Assembly: GCA_002433335.1 (NCBI GenBank)
Contig: DJHY01000065.1
Location: forward strand, 1 to 5,857
Direction of reading: 5' to 3'
DNA: 5,857 bases
From: Rhodospirillaceae bacterium UBA6608
Lineage (GTDB): Bacteria; Pseudomonadota; Alphaproteobacteria; Rhodospirillales_A; Casp-alpha2
Position numbers and translations under genes: made by a program. The number at the start of each line of letters is the position of its first letter. Position 1 is the first letter of the stretch. Below are positions 1 to 4,381 of this stretch, piece after piece. The notes under the pieces were generated by a model. The model did not search any database. It saw only the letters and a program-made list of their open reading frames with translations, and was not told where the DNA came from.

Positions 1-43
1 CGGACAGTCGGCGGGCGGCGGGACGACGGCGGACAGGCGCCAC
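1..43 (-). CDS. Possible 5' end of a downstream gene (partial, GTG start)
   Basis: Three bases past the stop codon of the M48 protease gene on the minus strand there is a GTG at 43-41. It is preceded nine bases upstream by a strong Shine-Dalgarno-like GGAAGGG (53-59 on the plus strand as its complement). From there the frame stays open to the window edge and would read MAPVRRRPAARRLS, an arginine-rich start such as the n-region of a signal peptide or an RNA-binding tail. The tight spacing would suggest translational coupling with the protease gene. Only 14 codons are visible, so the family cannot be named and the call could be chance. What is seen is the start codon, the ribosome-binding site and the open frame; that it is a gene is inference. 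Confidence 0.33.
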   Translation of the reverse strand, partial: MAPVRRRPAARRLS

Positions 44-45
44 GC

Positions 46-1407
46 CTATTGACCCTTCCGCTGGTCGCGTTGTTGCTGGGTGGCGTTGATGATGTCCTTG
101 GCGCGCAGCCATTCGGAGCTGCCTTCCTTAAAGGACCGGGCCGCGATCTCGCCGTTGTAGATCGCCTTTTCCGTCTCGCCGCGCAGGAATGCGGCCTCGG
201 CGTGGTACAGGCGGGCGCGGGGCTCGTCGCCTTTCTTGTAATAGGCATTGCCGAGAAGCTGATAAATCGCCGGTGAAAACCGCTCGTAATGAGAGGCGAA
301 CTTGAGGTTTTCGATGGCGTCGTCGATCACCTCGGGCTCGCCCACGGCCAATTGGATTCGCGCCAATTCGTAGCGCAGCAGGTCCGATTCCGGCAGAAGC
401 TTCACCGCCTTGGTATAGGATTCCATGGCTTCCTTGGCGCGGCCGTTCTCGAACAGGCCCTGGCCGCGAACTTCGTTGAAATAGGGGTCGTCCGGGTAAT
501 CCGCGAGCAGGCTGTCGATGGCTTTCAGAAAGTCGTCGATCCGCGCCAGCTTGAAATAGGCGATGGCGCGGGCATATCGGGCCGGGACGCTGGCGTCGTC
601 TTTTTTATAGGTCCGCAGGGCCTGCGTCGGTGTCAGAAAGCCGATCAGCTTCGCTTGCATGCGTTTGTGCTTGGCGACCAGATCGGGGCTGTCCGGCACG
701 TTGGAAAAGGGCGACCGGTCGACATGGGCCTGTAGCGCGTCGATACGTTCGCGGGTCAGCGGGTGGGTCAACAGGTACGGGTCGCGTGCCGCGCTGATCA
801 GCAATTCGTTGGATTCCAGCTTGCCCATGAATTCCAGCAAGCCTTTTGTCGATTGATGCGTCCGGTCCAGATAGGTCATGGCGGCCTGGTCGGCGGCACC
901 TTCGTGGCCGCGGCTGTAGGCCAGGAACGAACGCTGCGTCATGCTCTGGCCGCCGCCCATGATAACGGCGCCCGCATCCGGCGCACCGGCCAGGACCGCG
1001 GCCCCGCCCAGGATCATCGACAGGATCGTCGCAGCGGCCGTGCGCGACAGAGCTTCGTGGGTGCGCGCCAAGTGTCCGCCCGCGATATGGCCCGTTTCGT
1101 GGGCGATCACGCCGATCACCTGACCGGGGGTATCTGCCTGAATTAGAAGGCCTGTATTGATGAACATGTTCTGCCCACCCGCGACAAAGGCATTGAGCCG
1201 ATGATCGTTTACGAGGTAGGTCTTAATCGACTTGGGATTGAGCCCGGCGGCTTCGAACACTGGCGTCGCGTATTCCCGAATGATATTTTCAATCTCGACG
1301 TCCCGGATCATGGACAATGACCGCGCAAGGGAGGCCGTCGACCAAGAAGTTAGGCCGATGGCAAAAACGACAAGTAGAAACAACGGCTTAAAAATGCGGT
1401 TTTGCAA
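46..1407 (-). CDS. Secreted M48 family zinc metalloprotease with TPR region (BepA/YfgC-like)
   Basis: Predicted periplasmic zinc endopeptidase. Family relatives such as E. coli BepA act in quality control of outer-membrane protein assembly; that role is inferred here. Numbering is from the TTG at 1407 (453 aa). Residues 1-29 form a signal peptide (MQNRIFK, a hydrophobic stretch, then STASLA before the likely signal peptidase I cut). The HETGH zinc site is H103-E104-H107, and the third ligand is probably E169 in YSRGHEGAAD. LLTHPLT contains H215, which matches the regulatory histidine-switch position of BepA. A glycine/alanine-rich hydrophobic stretch lies at about 124-153. TPR-like helices occupy roughly 275-423, for example the block starting PYFNEVRGQGLFENGRAKEA. 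The frame extends to another TTG at 1458, giving 470 aa. I prefer 1407 because the extra residues put acidic side chains before the signal peptide and the candidate promoter overlaps 1458. However, 1407 has no clear ribosome-binding site, whereas 1458 has a weak AGGGG. The family call is firm; the start and physiological role are not. Confidence 0.93.
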   Translation of the reverse strand: MQNRIFKPLFLLVVFAIGLTSWSTASLARSLSMIRDVEIENIIREYATPVFEAAGLNPKSIKTYLVNDHRLNAFVAGGQNMFINTGLLIQADTPGQVIGVIAHETGHIAGGHLARTHEALSRTAAATILSMILGGAAVLAGAPDAGAVIMGGGQSMTQRSFLAYSRGHEGAADQAAMTYLDRTHQSTKGLLEFMGKLESNELLISAARDPYLLTHPLTRERIDALQAHVDRSPFSNVPDSPDLVAKHKRMQAKLIGFLTPTQALRTYKKDDASVPARYARAIAYFKLARIDDFLKAIDSLLADYPDDPYFNEVRGQGLFENGRAKEAMESYTKAVKLLPESDLLRYELARIQLAVGEPEVIDDAIENLKFASHYERFSPAIYQLLGNAYYKKGDEPRARLYHAEAAFLRGETEKAIYNGEIAARSFKEGSSEWLRAKDIINATQQQRDQRKGQ

Positions 1408-3151
1408 ATCGATCAGCGCCGGTTGGGACGCGTTCCCTTCTGTTTCCGGGCGATTCAAACGTAGTATCGCCCCTGGCTTCCGTCAATTGACCATCCCTCT
1501 GCTTTCTGGCCTTTTGATGGCCGGGATTCTGAGCGGGTGTTCCAGCGGATTCTCCAATCCGTTCGGTAAGGACGAGCCGGAGAACACGAAACAACTGGGC
1601 GAAACCGGGTTTGTTCGCGGATTCCTGGGCGGGGTCGTGGCCGATGACCCGCAAGCGACCGTGGTCGGACGGGATATCCTGTCCGCGGGCGGGTCTGCCG
1701 CCGACGCTGTCGCAGCGATGTATTTCACGATGGCGGTGGTCAAGCCGACCAACGCGGCCCTGGGCGGCGGCGGTATCTGCGTTATTCGTGATAACGAGAA
1801 CAAGCGAAACGACGTTCTGGCCTTTCCGCCGACGGTGCCGCGCGACGCCAATGGGCAGGCGCGCGGCAATGTCCCCATTCCGGGCAATCCGCGCGGGTTC
1901 GCGGTGCTCCACGCCCGTTTGGGCAAACTGAAATGGGGCCAGGTCGTTCAACCGGCGGAAAATCTGGCGCGCTTCGGCAGCATCGTATCGCGGGCTTTCG
2001 CGATGGACCTGCGGGCCCAGGCTGGGCGTCTGGCAGGTTTGCCCGAGGCCGCGATGCTGTTCCGCAAGCGTGGCGAAAAACATCTGGCCGACGAAGGCGA
2101 CCGCGTTGACCGGCTTCGCCTGGCAGGTGTTCTGGGCCGCATGCGGGTGCGCGGCGTCGGCGATTTTTACCAGGGGCAGTTGGCGCGAGATTTCATCGAC
2201 GATGCCAACAGCCGGGGCGGCGCGCTGACGATTGAGGACATGCGCGGCTACCTGCCCGAGGTTCGCCCGGCCGTTACCTTGCCGTTCATCGAGCGCACTC
2301 AATTCCTGTTCCCGAGCGCACCGGAATTGGGGGGCGTGCTGGCGGCCGATCTGACGGGCATTCTCGCCCAGTCGAAGTATTACGAAGAAGACCCGGAGAC
2401 ACGCCGCAATTTGGCTGCCGAGGGCTTCCTGGCCGCGCAGGCGCGCCGGGCGGATTGGTTGCGGCGCGACGGATTGGTGACGCAGCCGGCCTATTTCTTC
2501 GCCAATGCCGACCGTCATGCCTTGATCGCCAAGGCGTTGGATGACGAACGCCATAGCCAGAAACCGCCGACCGGCGATGGGGCGGTGGCCCTGCCGACCG
2601 GCGCGAATTCGGCGGGCTTGGTCGCGGTCGACAAGTTCGGTTCCGCCGTGGCTTGCACGGTGACGATGAACGGCGCCATGGGCTCTGGCAAGATTGCGCC
2701 CTCGCTGGGGTTCCTGCTGGCGCAACCGGCTGGGCCGAATTCCCTGCCGCCGGTTTCGGCGACCCCGATGTTGTTGGTCGGCGATCAGCGTGCGGATCGG
2801 ACGTTGGAAAAAGTGTTCATGGCGGCGACGGTGACCGGCGGGCCGGGGGCGACCGAAGCCCTGACCGATCTGGCGCTGCGGGTCGCTGGGGGCGGTGAGA
2901 CCCTGGAATCGGTGCTACGCGGCCCCCGGATGTTCTATGCCGAGGGGAACGACGCCCTGGTGATCGAACCGAGCCTGCCCGCGGACGCACAGACGAAGCT
3001 GCGTGGGCAAGGACATACCCTTCATCCCGCGGCATCGGCGGCGCGGATCAACGCCATCTATTGCGACACCGGCGTGCCGTCAGACAATCAGTCCTGCGGT
3101 GCTTTCGCGGATCCCCGCGGATATGGTCTTGGTGCCGTCGGCGACCGTTAG
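1394..3151 (+). CDS. Gamma-glutamyltransferase-family (Ntn-hydrolase) lipoprotein with altered active site
   Basis: This protein has the GGT fold and is predicted to be a lipid-anchored envelope protein. Numbering is from ATG 1394 (585 aa). A lipobox LSGC ends a hydrophobic stretch at C49, with K/R residues just before it. GGT hallmarks present are the N-terminal block with GGSAADAVAA and AALGGGG (G124-127), the region VAVDKFGSAVACTVTMN with N426, TGGPGA at 481-486, and ADPRGYGLG near the C terminus. Autocleavage before S406 would give chains of about 357 and 180 residues, as expected for the family. By alignment to E. coli GGT, the catalytic Thr391 is Ser406, the TTH motif is S-A-G, and FRE (Arg114) is FPP at 144-146. 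NNQMDD after GFLL is replaced by AQPAGP, and the first serine of the SS pair is V454. True transpeptidase activity on glutathione is therefore doubtful; an amidase/acylase or an inactive relative is possible. The start is unsure. ATG 1394 gives a long 48-residue leader, TTG 1487 gives a short uncharged leader, and ATG 1232 would lie deep inside the divergent protease gene. The gene is probably cotranscribed with the aminotransferase gene 15 bases downstream. Confidence 0.88.
   Translation: MRFCKSISAGWDAFPSVSGRFKRSIAPGFRQLTIPLLSGLLMAGILSGCSSGFSNPFGKDEPENTKQLGETGFVRGFLGGVVADDPQATVVGRDILSAGGSAADAVAAMYFTMAVVKPTNAALGGGGICVIRDNENKRNDVLAFPPTVPRDANGQARGNVPIPGNPRGFAVLHARLGKLKWGQVVQPAENLARFGSIVSRAFAMDLRAQAGRLAGLPEAAMLFRKRGEKHLADEGDRVDRLRLAGVLGRMRVRGVGDFYQGQLARDFIDDANSRGGALTIEDMRGYLPEVRPAVTLPFIERTQFLFPSAPELGGVLAADLTGILAQSKYYEEDPETRRNLAAEGFLAAQARRADWLRRDGLVTQPAYFFANADRHALIAKALDDERHSQKPPTGDGAVALPTGANSAGLVAVDKFGSAVACTVTMNGAMGSGKIAPSLGFLLAQPAGPNSLPPVSATPMLLVGDQRADRTLEKVFMAATVTGGPGATEALTDLALRVAGGGETLESVLRGPRMFYAEGNDALVIEPSLPADAQTKLRGQGHTLHPAASAARINAIYCDTGVPSDNQSCGAFADPRGYGLGAVGDR
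1458..1486 (-). promoter_or_regulatory. Candidate promoter for the M48 protease gene
   Basis: On the minus strand TTGACG (complement of 1481-1486) is followed after 17 bases by TACGTT (complement of 1458-1463). The -35 box is a good match to the housekeeping sigma consensus and the form often seen in alphaproteobacteria, but the -10 box matches only 3 of 6 positions. Transcription would start near 1451, which would exclude translation from the TTG at 1458 and fit a start at 1407. Pattern-based only. Confidence 0.3.
1482..1491. promoter_or_regulatory. 10-bp perfect palindrome GTCAATTGAC in the divergent junction
   Basis: GTCAATTGAC reads identically on both strands and overlaps the candidate -35 box of the leftward promoter. 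It also contains the TTG at 1487 that is one possible start of the rightward gene. A short palindrome between divergent genes can be an operator half-site pair, but ten bases is short enough to arise by chance and no second copy was seen nearby. Confidence 0.2.
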
Positions 3152-3166
3152 ACAGAGTTCGTAATC

Positions 3167-4315
3167 ATGGTTTTGAAAGCGTCTTCACGCGGCCAGGTGC
3201 CGCCGTTCATCGTTATGGATGTCATGCGCGCCGCCGAAGAGCGCGAGCGCGCCGGTGGCGACGTCTTGCACCTTGAGGTTGGTCAACCGGCCACCGCCGC
3301 GCCCCGAAAGGTGATTGAGGCTGCCGAACAGGCCCTTAGGGACGACCGTATCGGTTACACCAACGCGCTTGGCATGTGGGAGCTGCGCGAGGCCATCGCC
3401 AAGCATTACGGCGGCGCCTACGGCGTGTCGGTGGCCCCGGACGAGGTCGTCGTTACGACAGGGTCGTCGGGCGGTTTCGTGCTGTCGTTCATGGCGGCGT
3501 TCGACGCGGGTGACCGGGTTGCCTTGGCGTCCCCTGGATATCCGGCATATCGAAATATCCTGACCGGCTTAGGGGTTGAGGTTGTCGATTTGCCGACGAC
3601 GCTGGAAGACAATTTCCAGCCGACCGTGGCGCGCCTGGAAGCTTTGGATCAGGTGCCGGATGGCCTGATCGTCGCCAGCCCGTCGAACCCGGCGGGCACA
3701 ATGATCCATCCCGAAGAATTCAAGGCCTTGATCGAGTATTGCCGAGTGCACGGCATTCGTCTGATCTCCGACGAGATTTATCACGGGATCACCTATGGTG
3801 TGCCTTGCGTGACAGCCTTGAACCACACGCGGGACGCGGTGATCATCAATAGCTTCTCCAAGTACTATTCGATGACCGGCTGGCGCTTAGGCTGGATGAT
3901 CGTTCCCCAGGATTTGCAGCGTTCGATCGAATGTCTGGCGCAGAACCTATTCATTTCGTCGCCTGCGATTTCGCAATTGGCTGGGATTGCGGCCTTCGAC
4001 TGTGTGGAAGAACTGGAAGCCAACGTCCAACACTACGCCCGCAACCGCGAGCTTCTATTGGACAAGCTGCCCAAGGCGGGGTTCAGCCGCCTGGCACCGG
4101 CGGAGGGGGCTTTTTACATCTATGCCGATGTTTCCGAGATGACCGACGATGCGACGGACATGTGCCGCCGCATGTTGGCGGAAATCGGCGTGGCCGCAAC
4201 GCCGGGTGTCGATTTCGACCCGACGCGGGGCCACCACTTCGTGCGCTTTTCCTTCGCCGGGGGCGAAGCCGAAGTCGCGGAAGCTGCGGACCGCCTGATT
4301 ACTTGGCGGCGCTGA
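3167..4315 (+). CDS. Fold-type I PLP-dependent aminotransferase (class I/II)
   Basis: Predicted cytosolic amino-acid aminotransferase of the AspC/COG0436 type, 382 aa, a normal full length for the family. Visible landmarks in order are GQP at 39-41 near the N terminus and GYTNALGMWELREAI at 63-77, the substrate-entry region. TTGSSGGF at 97-104 is the phosphate-binding loop. SPSNPAG at 171-177 contains N174, which contacts the cofactor ring, and SDEIYHGI at 201-208 contains D202 and Y205. SFSKYYSMTGWRLGW at 229-243 has K232 as the Schiff-base lysine. R360 in FVRFSF is the likely substrate alpha-carboxylate arginine. All the expected catalytic residues are present, so the enzyme should be active. 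The amino donor and acceptor cannot be read from the sequence; aspartate, aromatic or alanine-type substrates are all possible. The ATG at 3167 lies 15 bases after the stop of the GGT-like gene with only a weak ribosome-binding site, consistent with an operon or translational coupling. A hairpin follows the gene. Confidence 0.96.
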   Translation: MVLKASSRGQVPPFIVMDVMRAAEERERAGGDVLHLEVGQPATAAPRKVIEAAEQALRDDRIGYTNALGMWELREAIAKHYGGAYGVSVAPDEVVVTTGSSGGFVLSFMAAFDAGDRVALASPGYPAYRNILTGLGVEVVDLPTTLEDNFQPTVARLEALDQVPDGLIVASPSNPAGTMIHPEEFKALIEYCRVHGIRLISDEIYHGITYGVPCVTALNHTRDAVIINSFSKYYSMTGWRLGWMIVPQDLQRSIECLAQNLFISSPAISQLAGIAAFDCVEELEANVQHYARNRELLLDKLPKAGFSRLAPAEGAFYIYADVSEMTDDATDMCRRMLAEIGVAATPGVDFDPTRGHHFVRFSFAGGEAEVAEAADRLITWRR

Positions 4316-4318
4316 GCC

Positions 4319-4351
4319 AAAACAAAACGCCGGTGAATTTCTCCACCGGCG
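4319..4351. terminator. Hairpin terminator between convergent genes (strongest for rne)
   Basis: CGCCGGTG (4328-4335) and CACCGGCG (4344-4351) form a perfect 8-bp GC-rich stem with an 8-base loop AATTTCTC. On the minus strand the stem is followed by TTTTGTTTT (complement of 4319-4327), a proper intrinsic-terminator tail that would stop transcripts leaving rne about 30 bases past its stop codon. On the plus strand the hairpin sits 12 bases after the aminotransferase stop but is followed only by CTTCATT, so it is at best a weak terminator or 3'-end stabiliser in that direction. Confidence 0.8.
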
Positions 4352-4381
4352 CTTCATTACGCATTCTTTGAAACCGGACGC

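Noticed and set aside
1232..1393. N-terminal extension of the GGT-like gene to an ATG at 1232
   Set aside because: It would overlap the signal peptide and N-terminal domain of the M48 protease on the other strand for over 170 bases and place the lipobox cysteine at residue 103, far too late for a lipoprotein signal.
1487..1515. Rightward promoter with TTGACC at 1487 as the -35 box
   Set aside because: No acceptable -10 box follows at 16-18 bases, and the transcript would begin inside the signal-peptide coding region.
1388..2725. Minus-strand open frame of 445 codons opposite the GGT-like gene
   Set aside because: Its translation is rich in R, A, Q and H with no recognisable motif, and it mirrors the codon bias of the real plus-strand gene, as expected of an antisense shadow in GC-rich DNA.
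3931..4371. Second open frame running through the end of the aminotransferase gene
   Set aside because: It is a shifted-frame shadow of the aminotransferase, which has intact catalytic motifs to its own stop at 4315; the shadow frame runs across the terminator hairpin.
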